From contig OZ022354.1 in NCBI GenBank assembly GCA_963989245.1, positions 2,922,050 to 2,986,049 of the forward strand: DNA of 64,000 bases. The letters run 5' to 3'. The notes under the pieces were generated by a model. That model was not told where the DNA came from, searched no databases, and was given only the letters and a program-made list of their open reading frames with translations. Position numbers and translations under genes: made by a program. This stretch comes from Nansenia antarctica. Taxonomy: Eukaryota; Chordata; Actinopteri; Argentiniformes; Microstomatidae. Positions 52,877-63,759 of this stretch are shown piece by piece; positions within the stretch are counted from its first letter, which is position 1; every line of letters starts with the position of its first letter.

Positions 52877-54357
52877 TCAACTTTTGTGTGACCTGGGGCT
52901 AAACAGACAAAGCACAGCTTCTCTGACATGCAGTGTGAGATGGTAGTGTGTCTACTGTCATCACAGACTCGGCAGGCCTTCTCACGGGCGCCACCCTGGT
53001 ATCTTCCGCCACGAGGAGCACTGTCACGCTGCTGCACTTTCCCCATCATCTGCTCCAGCCTCTCCATAATGCGAGCAAGAATCCTGTCTTCAGATTGCTG
53101 AGTGTTCTGGGCCACAGCAGTCGCGGAGGAGTGGCACGGAAGCTGGCCTAAAGCATGGTCCTGGGAAGGAATGAGGGTAGAAGGCGGACACTGTGTGTGG
53201 TACACTGGACTATGGGCAGGAGAAGGGGGGTACTGGGTGGAACACTGCTCAGACACAGACTGAATCGAAGGCTCTGGATGAGACTGCACAGTGTGGAGGG
53301 CGGTGGCATGGCTCTTCAATGGCACAAAACTACCGGTCCTGCCAGAGGCTCTCAGCTCTCTCTGATAATTATCAATCTTCAACTGTATGTCTCGTGAGCT
53401 CCACTCCTCAATAGCCTTGCATTCCAGAATACGGGATAGTCCAGAGTCCGGGCAATGCCTGACAAACATCCGTGCTACCTCTTCACCCACGTTCTCCATC
53501 CTCCTACCTTGTCTGCGAAGGCCCTCACCAGCTACATCAGCTGCTTTGTTGATCCTCAACCAGTAGTCTACAGGGTTCTCATTGGGTCTGGGTAGAGTGG
53601 CATAGAAATCTGACAACGGGAGGCATGATGACACATCACTGAAGTACTTGAGAAGGATATCATAGATGAGATCAGGGTTCTGCTTCACATCAAGTGTCTG
53701 ATCGCTTCGCAAACCAACCCTCACAACATCCTTTGCCTTACCCATCAGCCTTGCCAGTATCTCCTCAGCCTGTTCATGCATTGGACATTTCTGCTTTCTC
53801 AGATAAGCTTTAGACATGTCAATCCAGTCCTGGACTGAACACTTATCAGAACTATCACCTCGGAACATTGGTGGTTCCCTGTCTGATGTTACATTCACAG
53901 TAACGCACGGAACCTCCTGTCTAACAACATTAGGATCAGTTACAGGATCTGGAGGCGATGTGCAGTTGAGGTGTGCACTGCTCATACTACTTGAGTGAAC
54001 TACACCAGCTGAAATTAACTTGGTTACAATGGACTCGCCAATCTGAGCACCTAGCTGACCCATCATGTCTGAAAGGTGATGAAGAGCTTCAGTGTCATTA
54101 ACACTGGGTGTGGATGTGGGAGGAGCCTCCCCTGTAAACTGTCCGACAGCAGCACAACCTGGGTCCTGACCTGACCCTGTGCCTCTACCACTGTCAGTAA
54201 ACAACTGGGAACACCCCACCTCCCTACTATTGACAGCACTGTCAATGTCTATGACAGCACTGTCTGCTCTGCTCTGACATGCCCCCCATGCACCCCTCCC
54301 CATAGGCAACACTGGACTGGCAAAAATCTCATCATTAAAACCTGGCCTCTGAGCCAT
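52831..54357 (-). CDS. gag: Gypsy Gag
   Basis: 508 residues, intact; start MAQRPGFNDEIF at 54357. Forms the cytoplasmic virus-like particle. The central capsid-like region has CSVQDWIDMSKAYLRKQKCP and SDFYATLPRPNENPVDYWLR, the latter typical of gypsy and Arc-type capsids. The nucleocapsid carries a CCHC knuckle C482-x2-C485-x4-H490-x4-C495 (CFVCLAPGHTKVEC), preceded by a second Cys/His cluster (CRVCDDSRHTTISHC) of irregular spacing. Ends at TAG 52831-52833. Confidence 0.92.
   Translation of the reverse strand: MAQRPGFNDEIFASPVLPMGRGAWGACQSRADSAVIDIDSAVNSREVGCSQLFTDSGRGTGSGQDPGCAAVGQFTGEAPPTSTPSVNDTEALHHLSDMMGQLGAQIGESIVTKLISAGVVHSSSMSSAHLNCTSPPDPVTDPNVVRQEVPCVTVNVTSDREPPMFRGDSSDKCSVQDWIDMSKAYLRKQKCPMHEQAEEILARLMGKAKDVVRVGLRSDQTLDVKQNPDLIYDILLKYFSDVSSCLPLSDFYATLPRPNENPVDYWLRINKAADVAGEGLRRQGRRMENVGEEVARMFVRHCPDSGLSRILECKAIEEWSSRDIQLKIDNYQRELRASGRTGSFVPLKSHATALHTVQSHPEPSIQSVSEQCSTQYPPSPAHSPVYHTQCPPSTLIPSQDHALGQLPCHSSATAVAQNTQQSEDRILARIMERLEQMMGKVQQRDSAPRGGRYQGGAREKACRVCDDSRHTTISHCMSEKLCFVCLAPGHTKVECPTRSSRAPQPQGN
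52834..52840 (-). promoter_or_regulatory. -1 ribosomal frameshift slippery site
   Basis: GGGAAAC on the minus strand, read G GGA AAC in the gag frame and followed at once by the gag TAG. pol is in the -1 frame. GGGAAAC is an established X XXY YYZ heptamer (used at retroviral gag-pro junctions). Confidence 0.8.
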
Positions 54358-54617
54358 AGTGGTACAGACTTGCGTTGTGTAATATTACTGAATGAAAATA
54401 ATAATAATAATAATAATGTTTAAAAAAATATATAAAGTTACAGCAGGACATAAAAACCAAAACAATCAAAGCACTTTTTAAACTGATATAATCACAGACC
54501 TCAGACTGAATGACCATTTACTATAATACTCTGACCACACTTGATCTATCACACTAAGACCTGGCATCCACGCAGCATCCACGGAGATCGGCGTTCAGCT
54601 GATCTTGAGATCGACGT

Positions 54618-54629
54618 GTCACGGCACCA
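54618..54629 (-). other. Primer-binding site, tRNA-His type
   Basis: TGGTGCCGTGAC on the minus strand, one base after the 5' LTR. It matches the 3' end of tRNA-His over 12 bases, after which similarity weakens. Confidence 0.8.
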
Positions 54630-54630
54630 G

Positions 54631-55286
54631 TGTAACGATGGTCAAACAGCCAAACTTCTTTCATTTAATTCGTTTATTTGACCTGCAGAGAAGACATATA
54701 GAACACAATTCTTCTCTGGTCTGCTTGTGAATCCATTGAGGTGGCGGCCATGTTCTCCCACCACCGTCTATGTACATTTCACATCAGGACAATTTGTTCA
54801 CAGAAAGAACACAAACTTCCCTCAAACATTACAAATAACAATTACAAACAACATGTGGAGCGACATACCTGCAGAGAAGACATATAGAACACAATTCTTC
54901 TCTGGTCTGCTTGTGAATCTGCACGTTCAAAACAACATACAATAAATGTTCTGTTTCACATCATCACAATACATCACATCATCACAATACATGTAAAAAC
55001 AAACAGCACAGTACTACACCAACACCTTCACCCTACATTACAAGATTCTTCATACAAACAACAAAACACGAGGAGCATTTTACATAGCGCACATACCCAT
55101 TGAGGTGGCGGCCATGTTCTGACGCACCACCGCAAGTACGGCAACAAGAGAAGGACAAAGAACGTGCAGACCTGCAGTACACCCAAACTCCAAAGGGGGG
55201 CTCCAACAACAACCAGGGCTGCTCAAAGCACGGCGAAACTCATCTACATTCACCACAGCTAAACATACATTCCCAACTCTGTTACA
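54631..55286 (-). repeat. 5' LTR of the gypsy element
   Basis: 656 bp, TGTAAC...GTTACA, same as 47018-47673. It should hold the element promoter; I do not see a clear TATA box. Confidence 0.92.
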
Positions 55287-55290
55287 TGTG

Positions 55291-55700
55291 CAGCACTACA
55301 ATCCCATATTACGGGGCTTCAGCTGGACAACGGGGCGCTTGCAGCGTGCCTTGGTGACTATTTGGAAAAGTAGAACTTTACGCACGCTGATCAAAGGTAC
55401 TGTGGTAAACCTACTAGGTGCCATACAGCCACTCTCCGACTCCAGTTTGCGGCGCTCCTAACAACAGAGGAGCGTTCCACGTTCAGCACTGTGTCGACGG
55501 GTCCCCCGGTGGCTCCGTCACTACGAGCCGAGTCGACACGGTGCCACAACGCGCAGACCCCGGGGGAGGGTCTTGCCACCTGGGCAAGTTCAGTGCCTTT
55601 TTAATGTTAACATATATGTTCTGTGTTGTTATTGTCCGTGTCTGTGTTTGGGGGGGGGATTGTTCGATTTTTGTAGGTTTTTAAATAGTCTAAAACAGCG
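55291..55700. other. Unassigned stretch
   Basis: GC-richer than its neighbours, without a frame or motif that I recognise. Confidence 0.4.
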
Positions 55701-55714
55701 GGGTTAATTGGTGG

Positions 55715-56351
55715 GATCTGAGGCTACTTAAGTAGACATTTTGGGTATCTATACTTTGGGTATCTATACTTTACTGGAGTAATTATTTTTCAGCCGACTT
55801 TTTACTTCTACTCCTTACATTTTCACGCAATTATCTGTACTTTCTACTCCTTACATTTTAAAAATAGCCTCGTTACTCCTATTTCATTTCAGCTTGTTTT
55901 CATCGTTAAAAAAAACACACACAAAAAAAAATTATCCAGATAAGTCGCGCCATCCGGATAGAGTGAATTTGGTTGTGGTTGGATGAGAAGTATAAACATT
56001 ATACCATTCCGACACCCTATTGGTTTGTACGAGATGCATTCCATCTGCTGCACATGACACAAATCACACTCCAGCAAGGAAAGCAGATGTATGTAGCCAA
56101 AGATGTCCGTGACCGTGCCAGAGACTCAAAATAACAGCGAAATGTCCCAACCAAGCGCCAGCATCAACCAGGTTGATAGCCAGGAAGATCAGCCAACCCT
56201 TCTCCATCCCTGGCCGTACCTGGAAGAATTTTTTGAAATGGTTGGATGCAAAAACAACTCCTTTCGAATGCGCTGCAAGCTCTGCGCACCCAAGTACCAC
56301 AAGCTAATGGCCTTCAAAAACTCACCGTCTAATTTGAAAAAGCATATTGAG
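55715..56351 (+). mobile_element. 5' part of a Tol2-like hAT element
   Basis: A subterminal region with repeated tactccttacattt and cttaagtaga-type motifs, as at Tol2 ends, precedes the BED exon at 56103. The rest of the element is not found downstream (a LINE follows from 56450), so it appears truncated or interrupted. Confidence 0.6.
56103..56351 (+). pseudogene. Tol2-like hAT transposase, first exon (BED finger)
   Basis: ATG at 56103. The frame ends at a good donor (GAG then gtaagc at 56352). HPWPYLEEFFEMVGCKNNSF, then MRCKLCAP, then NSPSNLKKHIE is the BED-type zinc finger at the N-terminus of Tol2-family transposases (C-x2-C ... H), with strong resemblance to Tol2 itself. No further exon is seen before 57 kb, so the gene is incomplete here although this exon has no disabling change. 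Confidence 0.8.
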
Positions 56352-56449
56352 GTAAGCTGAAAGTTTGTTATTATCAGTCGACATTTTGTAGTAACCTAGT
56401 AACGTACTAATGGTAAATTTGCAATGTTTGCTATGGCTAAGAACATGCC

Positions 56450-57095
56450 ATGAATGAATGAATGAATGGTCTTTATTGTCATTGCTATAGTACCAAACAA
56501 CGACATTTGGGAGGGGTGGCTCCCCTGGTGCTAGGAAAGAAAAAAAAAACTAAAAAAAACAAGAAGGGAAAGGAGCTGGTTTACATAAATAAAGGCTATG
56601 TACACTATCCACTATACTATACTCTACAGGTAAGACGACTAGGGTTGTCATATTGCACATAGTGTTATTGCACATTCATTTAAAGTGTCGCAGTTTGCAG
56701 GCTTGAAATGTACACATTTGTGCCTCAGCACTACACCTGATTTTTTCAATCCAGCAGCTGCCATCAATCCGTCCAGACTGTCCAGGGCCCAGAACCTAGG
56801 TCTTTGCTGTGTTCAGGGCCTGGATGGCCCTGGGGTAGAAGCTGAGCTTCAGTCTGTTTGTCCTTGCGGCCATGGTCCTGTACCGCCTTTTCGAGGGCAG
56901 CCGGGCAAAGTGTTCGTACCCAGGGTGGGTTGGGTCTCTGGAGATCTTGGAGGCCTTCCTGAGACAGCGTGTGTTGTACAGCTCTTCCAGAGAGGGGAGG
57001 GGGGCTCCGGTGATCTTCTGGGCTGTTCTCACGACTCTCTGTAGCGCATTTCTCTCTGCGGTTGTGCAGCTGGAGAACCAGTTGCAGACTACCAA
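56450..57095 (-). mobile_element. LINE 3' end (CR1/L2-type RT C-terminus)
   Basis: The minus-strand ORF at 56796-57095 reads AERNALQRVVRTAQKITGAP, then RLPSKRRYRTMAARTNRLKL, then SFYPRAIQALN, the conserved C-terminal tail of fish CR1/L2/Rex1-type LINE proteins. The 3' UTR follows down to a (GAAT)n end at about 56455. The 5' portion is missing. Confidence 0.75.
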
Positions 57096-57210
57096 ATTTG
57101 TGTTGATTCAACACCAAATTTTTGTTGATTAAACACCAAATTTGTGTTGATTCAACACCAATTTCTTGTTGATTTAACACCAAATTTGCAGTGATTCAAC
57201 ACTCCACAAT
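57096..57210. repeat. Tandem gttgattcaacaccaaattt units
   Basis: Four to five copies of about 27 bp. Each contains the near-palindrome gtgttgattcaacac. Confidence 0.85.
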
Positions 57211-57516
57211 GTAACAATTAACACCAAAAATGTTGTATTCACACTACACTGGTGTTGGGTGTTAAAATACAGTGTTAAGAACAACCCTGTGTAGTGTGGA
57301 TACAACAAAACAGTTTTCCCACTTAGCCTAAATACATACAAGACAAATTGCAGAAATGGTTGTTAAGTCATCTTTATTGACCCAGCCATGTACTTTGTAC
57401 ATGAAATAATAAAATGGCACATTCCATAAAAATAAAAGTTCTGCACTTGGGATCAGACAAAACTGCAATAAGGCACAATGTATGTCCTCTCATCATTCTC
57501 AGTTGAAAACTGCCTG

Positions 57517-59478
57517 TCATCTATAATACACCAACTGAGACACACTAATGACAGTGAACACATCATCCACCTCACCAATACTGAAAGCATTCAAGTGATC
57601 GTCAAAATACATCGTAATGACCTTAGTGGTCAAAAACAATGCTTCTTCATCCTTAATAATGACATTGACAATCTTATTGAAAATAGGCATTTCATTTTCA
57701 ACATGAGTGCAAACATACATTCCAATGTGGTACTCTGTTCCATAATTTTTCACCCAGGAAGTAGTGGGGACACTAGATGCATTCAAAGTTACACAAGCCT
57801 CCAAGACCTCACCACCCTCTAGCTCACTAATTAATACATACTTAAGGGGACCAAATGTAAATCTTTGGAAATAAAAATTCTCCCAATGAAAAGCCAATTG
57901 ATTCTGATGTTTCTTTACTAGTGTTTTGGTTATGTTTTTAAAGTTCTTCACAGACCTCTTAAAGAAATTGTGTTTCCCCTCGAACCTCATACACCACATG
58001 TGTATAAGTGGACCTATTTTCCTGATACATCTGGGATAATGAATCATCAGATGATGCTTTGGGATCAGCCTCTTATCTGTAAATACAGATTTGAACAGTT
58101 TGTGATGGTCAGAAATTAAGTGCTTCAAAAAATAAGTCATTCCTTTTGTTATGATATGTGAAAATACAATGTTAACGATCTGAATCAAAAGTAGAATCAC
58201 GTTCCAAAAACTGCTGTCCTGGTCAACTAGATCTCCAAAAATCAAGGGAGTATTACGCAGGAGGCACCATGACTGAATGGCATTGAGACCAAGGTCGTTG
58301 CTACCATCGTCAACTTTGAGTGTACTAGGTCTGTTCTTTCTCTCACTGTATCCATAGTTAAAGCTCTGAATCCTTTCTGAAATTGAATGTACAGTACAAA
58401 CAGAATCCTTCACTAAGTACTGAAAAACCAGCTTCAACTCATACTGTACAACACCTTCTAGTAGGTCATGCATAATATCCACTGCAAAATTGTCAGAGCA
58501 ATGGAAAAACTGCAGTTCATTGAGAGGACAGGTTTTCTTAACGCCAAATGAGTGGACTAGAGAAGGGTTTTGTGCCATAGCTTCACAATGTTCTGAATAG
58601 AGCTCCCTTGTGCGAAGAATTAAATCTGGGTCATCCTCAATAAAGACTGACTGCAAGCTTGCTTTGTCGGTTAAACAAAATCGGCAACAGTAAGTTGCAC
58701 TGAACGACTCAACCATGCCAAAAAGGCCATGTATAGCCAAATTATCACCAGTAACCTGAATAACAGACCCCTTCAACGGTGTATCTGAAAAGGGCGTCTG
58801 GAGTCCCTGTGTCTCTAAAACTTTTAAGTCTCTCACAAGAGGCTGTAGGATTGGACCAAACCCATACTTCTTCAAGTCCTCTGAATGGAAAAGTTCCACA
58901 AGGTGAATGTTCATCAAAACAGAATTTAGCTTGGGTGGTAAATTTCTTAAAATGAAATAAATACAACCGAGTTTGTGTATTCCTTTTTTAGATCCGAGCG
59001 GATTGGCTGTTTCGTCTTTGAAAATGCCATCTTGATGAAGCTTTACTTCCTGAAAACAGTTGCAGAGTTCCTGGTTGGTAAACATTGACTCAAGAGTTCC
59101 CAAAATGGGTACATACATAAATTTGTCATTGACTGGAATTTGACTGTATAGACCTGTTCTATCTTTGCGGACATCATAACGCACACCGAGAACATGTTCC
59201 TTGGGCTCAACAATTTTCCATTTATTTTCAAAATATCTTTGCCTCTTAGTTTCAGTATTGAGGAGTGAGAATGGATTTTCAAGCTGCTCAAAACAGTTTC
59301 TAACTTTATCTAGGGCGTGTTCAGTTACTTCAGATGAAAGGCACTTAAGAACGGCCTCCTGTGCTTGAACATGGACATCTTTGACAAGCTCCTCCATTGA
59401 ACTAGCTAAACATTGCACAGTACTTTCAGGGACTCCAGATGCTTGTACTTGAGCCATAATAGAGCTACACATATCCAA
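57517..59478 (-). CDS. CACTA/EnSpm-like transposase, main exon
   Basis: At least 653 codons, uninterrupted. The first in-frame ATG is at 59472, and the frame is open up to about 59600. Segments I recognise from animal transposase-derived proteins of this kind: ANPLGSKKGIHKLGCIYFIL (about 158-177), VTGDNLAIHGLFGMVESFSA, YCCRFC (Cys pair), FAVDIMHDLLEGVVQYEL (about 313-330), and LIPKHHLMIHYPRCIRKIGP followed by HMWCMRFEGKHNFFK (about 488-523). The acidic and His positions fit a DDE-type nuclease, but I cannot assign the triad with certainty. The assignment to CACTA is from memory of related fish proteins and is moderate. AATAAA on the minus strand near 57372 closes the transcript. Confidence 0.6.
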   Translation of the reverse strand: MDMCSSIMAQVQASGVPESTVQCLASSMEELVKDVHVQAQEAVLKCLSSEVTEHALDKVRNCFEQLENPFSLLNTETKRQRYFENKWKIVEPKEHVLGVRYDVRKDRTGLYSQIPVNDKFMYVPILGTLESMFTNQELCNCFQEVKLHQDGIFKDETANPLGSKKGIHKLGCIYFILRNLPPKLNSVLMNIHLVELFHSEDLKKYGFGPILQPLVRDLKVLETQGLQTPFSDTPLKGSVIQVTGDNLAIHGLFGMVESFSATYCCRFCLTDKASLQSVFIEDDPDLILRTRELYSEHCEAMAQNPSLVHSFGVKKTCPLNELQFFHCSDNFAVDIMHDLLEGVVQYELKLVFQYLVKDSVCTVHSISERIQSFNYGYSERKNRPSTLKVDDGSNDLGLNAIQSWCLLRNTPLIFGDLVDQDSSFWNVILLLIQIVNIVFSHIITKGMTYFLKHLISDHHKLFKSVFTDKRLIPKHHLMIHYPRCIRKIGPLIHMWCMRFEGKHNFFKRSVKNFKNITKTLVKKHQNQLAFHWENFYFQRFTFGPLKYVLISELEGGEVLEACVTLNASSVPTTSWVKNYGTEYHIGMYVCTHVENEMPIFNKIVNVIIKDEEALFLTTKVITMYFDDHLNAFSIGEVDDVFTVISVSQLVYYR

Positions 59479-59584
59479 TAAGTGCCTTTTTTCAATAGGA
59501 GCTGCATTTGGCAGTGAATGACCAACTACGTCAACATTTGTAGTGGTATCAGTAGGAGTAGTAACAGCAGGAGTATCAACAGAG

Positions 59585-59803
59585 TCAAAAATGATCAGTA
59601 GATCCAGAGGCTACACAGTCTCCATGTACTCTCAATAAATGTTTCTTGAATCCACAATAAGTGTAAAAAACAGATGAACACCCATGTTCACCGCATTTTA
59701 AACGCAACGTACGGCCTGGGTACAAAGCATGAGTAAACTTCAAATGTTGGAACAAGGCTGAACTAGTGCTGTGCTCTAACTTACAAATGTAGCATGTAAA
59801 CAT
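59585..59803 (-). CDS. C2H2 zinc-finger N-terminal exon of the CACTA-like gene
   Basis: 72 codons: MFTCYICKLEHSTSSALFQH, then LKFTH, then a second finger CGEHGCSSVFYTYCGFKKHL ending LRVHG. Two C2H2 fingers directly before the transposase frame are the usual head of this family. The frame is +1 relative to the 57517-59478 frame and the two overlap near 59585-59603, so a short intron or a one-base change joins them. The ATG is 15 bp after the stop of the companion gene. Confidence 0.65.
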   Translation of the reverse strand: MFTCYICKLEHSTSSALFQHLKFTHALYPGRTLRLKCGEHGCSSVFYTYCGFKKHLLRVHGDCVASGSTDHF

Positions 59804-59818
59804 CTTTCAATGTTCTCC

Positions 59819-62800
59819 CTAAACCTCAATGTTGTGAAGTCGCACCCTGATTTCTTTGACTCTTGGACTCTCCTTGGCAGTTCCCACATCAATGCCATAC
59901 ACGGTAGTTTGAAGGAAGGTGAAGAAGCTGGTCAAGGCCTCGTCGTAGGACACAGCAAACACAAAGTGTGCCTTAAACAGTTCGTCAAAGGCAGCGACAG
60001 ATGTTTGTACCATGCACGGAATGGCCTTCTGGTCCAGGACGATGTAAAACTTCTGGATACTGCTCTGCTTTTCTCCGACCGCGAGGAGAAAGGGCTGTGT
60101 TGATCCAACTTTGCTGAGGAACGCGTCAATGCTCGTCCCGACCTATAGAGCGATGAAGAAGAAATTGTTCTTGTGTTTGTGTGTGCTCACACCCAAGAGA
60201 CAGAAAACATTTTCCGCCTTCCCTGGACAGGCATCATCTCAAAATTACATGCATGTATGTTAAAGGTAGTTTTTTGGCGTATGGAGGGCTGGCGTAAGCT
60301 CTTAGCATGGATGATCATGTCTATTCAACCATTTAGAAGTACATTAAAACTGAAGCAGCAGCTTTTTGCTTGGTTAAAAAAAAACATTTTAAATGATCAA
60401 TTTGGTACAATATTGGTCTCTTCCTAGAATTACAGTGAATAAAATATACAGTACCAAATTGTTTATCTATCCCCCAGAGATGCTTCTTTTCAAGAGCTGT
60501 GAAGGGGAGATACTCTAGGCAGACCTAGAGTATCAAATCAGAGGTTAAATCAACAATCATTCTTCATCCACGTGTAGAACATACCTTCACAAACTTGATC
60601 ACATGACCAGCAGCATCACTGGCACTGACTTTTCCAGTCTTCCTTCCTTTTGCAGTTGGAGGCAAGAGATGAACAAGCAGGAGGAGCGCTGCCACGTCAC
60701 TGTCCCATCCTAGTGGATTAGAAGGGCCACACCCACATCCCATGAGTACAGTCAAAGCTCATAGGTGCAGATGAGGACTGGTAAACAAACACCCACATTA
60801 AATGTACACTTACCAGAATCATTTGATTCCTCCTGAGCAGTCAAAAGATCGTCCACATGAGTACCAGGGCGAAGGTCTTTGCATGCAGTAAAGACCCTAG
60901 ATTTGTAGAAGGTTGGCCATTTCTCGATAAACTTGCGGGATATGTCTTCTCCAAAGATCATTCTGAAGTCTTGGTCAATCTAGCACACAGAAACAATGTC
61001 CAAACATTACGCACAATTCATGACATGTAATTATTAGTACATCTAGCTAGTCTCCATTGTGCTCACCAAGCCTGGTGTATCCAAGAATCGGGAGAAGTGA
61101 TCTAGGACGAGTGCAGACTGGTCTTGATCGTGTAGCATACTCTGTCGGTGCTTGAACGTTGCCTTCATTTTCTCCTTGACAACTGATTGGTCGGCTGAAT
61201 GCTTCATCATGGATATTGCTTCTCTGCATTCATCACCTGACAGCTGTGCGGGTGTAGATGTCTCACGCTGACTCTTGGGGCCATCTTGATGAGAAGACTT
61301 GGAGCTCCTCCGGGTTTCTTTGGAGGCACTTCTCATGTTGCGCTGCACTGTTTTCAATCTGTAGCCCAGGTAACCCTGTCCACTGGCAAGATCATAGAAC
61401 TGTTCCTGTAAAACAAGGCAACATCAGACCAAAAATATGAATATATCTTTCAATATATCTATTTTTTTCGTTTTTGTCTCAATGTGTTAACAATGTGTGC
61501 TACACAGGGAAGAAAGGTGTGAAATGATTTTTGTTTTGAAATTCTAAAGTTAGTCCAAAAATGTAGACCTGAGCTAAATGTGATGAGGACAACAATATCC
61601 CCTGCCAAATTAGTAGAGAAAGGATCTAGTCCTTATTGGATACTTAAAATCCATCAAAGCAAAAATGGGAAAATCCTAGAGTTCAGCAGAACTCCTCTCA
61701 GTGTAGTTCATTGTGAAGCTATGGGTGTGTCTGTATCAGGATCCTGATACCAAGTTAGGAATTCCTAACATACTAATTAAATTAGGTTCCTGCTATATAC
61801 TGTAACTCACATAACCAGTTGGTGAAGACAGATCCTTCAAATTGGGGAAAAGGGTGACTATTCCAAGGGCATAGGTAACACGGACATTGACCGGTGGGAC
61901 TTTCCTGCAATATAGCGAGAGAGATAACAAGGTCAGTTTGAAATACAGTTCAAGCTATTTTTAACGGTGTAAACGGTTGAGAAGAGGATGGATGAGTTTA
62001 ACATAACCAAAATTAGTAAGTATTTCAGTTAAGGAAGTAGAGTATATTGTATTGGTCACTTAACCATGAGTCTCGACCATATCTGCCACCAAGATGTTTA
62101 CGAGTTTCCTTCTTGTTTGATCAGAAAGGCTTTTGGTTTTGTTGTACTCTTTGAATACATCCTCACCCCCTGGTTTTTGGTGCAAAGCTACGTAGACCGT
62201 CTGCAATACAGATATCACATGTAAACCTACCACACATTTTGAAAATGCCTGACATCAACCAGCAACCTATGAACTCACATCTTTTGCCACCTTGCTGTCA
62301 GGTGGTCCTTCTACCAGTTTCCTTTTCCATGTTTTGGTGCTCTCTAAAATTACAGTGGAGCTACTTGACGTGGATTTGGCGGCACTTGATGCGGAGCACG
62401 ATGACTGAAATGAGGAAGACATCCCTTCATCTGAGCAGAAGGAGGTCTCAGAGATCTCATTCTCACCTAAAGGGACAAGGGAGGCAAAACAATAACTTCA
62501 GTTGCATAATATTCCATTTGAGGTATATTTAGCATTGTGGCAACAAGAGCTGTGAAATAAGTACGAGCTTCAACTAGTTGTCGACTTTGGGGGTTAAAAA
62601 GTGTACCGTAATTTCCGGACTATAAAGCGCACCTGAATATAAGCCACACCAGCTAAATTTAGGGTAAAAACCAATTGTGTACATATACAAGCCGCACTGG
62701 ACTATAAGCCGCAGGTGTTTTAATGTTTAATTACCATATGTAAGGGTTCGGGTGATTTTTTGAGGGGCCAGCGTCATCGCTGCCAGCAAAACGTCGCTCG

Positions 62801-63732
62801 CGGCATGTCAGGACAGCCTGATTGAAATGAATGCATTCTAATCACTTTCACTCGCTCGCGTCGCTGTATGTCAGGATGGGGTGTGAAACGGGCCGTCCAA
62901 CCGCTAAACAATACTAGAAGTTTGTTCACACCCCTAGTTCATTTGAGTGGTTTGGAATATACCCGTGATAAAATCGCAACGCTGCATATGAGGACAGTTT
63001 CGCACATGATTTTGTTGCCGGTTCGCTCGCTCGCTGTATGTCAGAATGAGGTGTAAGGTGGTGGACCGGTAAAATCCATAGATTTAGAACGCCCCCTTGT
63101 GGCCGTTAGCTGTAAAAATCCATAGATTAGCCGCACCATTGTATAGGCCGCAGGGTTCAAGGCATGGGAAAAAAGTAGCGGCTTATAGTCCGGAAATTAC
63201 GGTAATTGGAGGGATCAGAAGGCTACTGCAAAGCAGCGCAGGTCAAAGCCTCTCGAGTCACATCCATCTTCTATCATGCCAAAATCCATTACATTAATAC
63301 CTGGCCAAAATCAGCAAAACCACTGTATCTACAGTATATATCTCGGTGGCGAGGAAATAGGCTCCCTTAATTCCTGATAAAAGGACCATGTTTGCACGAA
63401 ATGTTACCCATGTTGGCTGGGTATTAACATTCGTTGAATACTAAAATACTGTGAACACAGTTATTGTCGTTTCTCTTCCTACTCACAAAATGTAAAGTCG
63501 CTTTGGATAAAACTGTCAGCTTAAGGCCCTGAATGTAAAATTTACAATGGAGAGGGGCGTTCCTGTTTCTTACCAGAGTGTTCAAAAGTACCAGAGTGCT
63601 CCTCAGTGAACACCTTGAAAGATACTGCAGCACCCCTCACTAGCTCATCGAAGATGTCAGCTTCCACATCAACTCCTGAGGAGTCCTTCAGGTTCACATC
63701 AGTTCCATGTGGAAGGCTGAATTTCACTGAAA
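59819..63732 (-). CDS. Companion gene of the transposase (SAMD3-like family), eight exons, 5' end outside
   Basis: Exons on the minus strand: 63574-63732, 62279-62466, 62065-62200, 61811-61899, 61067-61405, 60814-60979, 60585-60709, 59819-60142 (stop TAG 59819-59821). Every border is GT-AG and the phases join, giving more than 500 codons with no break. The first visible exon (FSLPHGTDVNLKDSSGVDVE, DIFDELV) resembles a ubiquitin-fold/CIDE-N-like module. Middle exons: LVNILVADMVETH, VRVTYALGIVTLFPNLKDLS, FYDLASGQGYLGYRLKTVQR. Late exons: EKWPTFYKSRVFTACKDL, WDSDVAALLLLVHLLPPT, and the C-terminus AIPCMVQTSVAAFDELFKAH. I recognise this as an uncharacterised fish family related to SAMD3-like proteins that often accompanies the adjacent transposase type. 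No catalytic motif is visible; function unknown. Confidence 0.65.
62606..63202. mobile_element. Palindromic MITE (CCGTAATTTCCGGACTATAA ends)
   Basis: Left ccgtaatttccggactataa and right ttatagtccggaaattacgg are inverted repeats, each next to TA (62604-62605 and 63203-63204), a TA target duplication. Internal repeats of agccgca/gccgcac. It lies in the intron between 62466 and 63574 of the companion gene. Confidence 0.85.
63488..63526 (+). repeat. SINE tail fragment
   Basis: tgtaaagtcgctttggataa then actgtcagct matches the 3' tail of the SINE family at 36678-36867. Confidence 0.55.
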
Positions 63733-63759
63733 CTGAGAGCAAAAACACGTACTCATGTT

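Larger units (their letters stand above)
47018..55286 (-). mobile_element. Complete Ty3/gypsy LTR retrotransposon, 8.27 kb
   Basis: Two 656-bp LTRs (47018-47673 and 54631-55286) start TGTAAC and end GTTACA and look identical by eye, so the insertion is young. TGTG flanks both sides (47014-47017 and 55287-55290), a likely 4-bp target duplication. Coding strand is minus: gag (54357-52831), then pol in the -1 frame (to 48014). Domain order protease, RT, RNase H, integrase identifies Ty3/gypsy. No env. Confidence 0.95.

Noticed and set aside
57478..57822. Plus-strand 114-residue ORF
   Set aside because: Antisense to the 3' end of the CACTA-like transposase gene.
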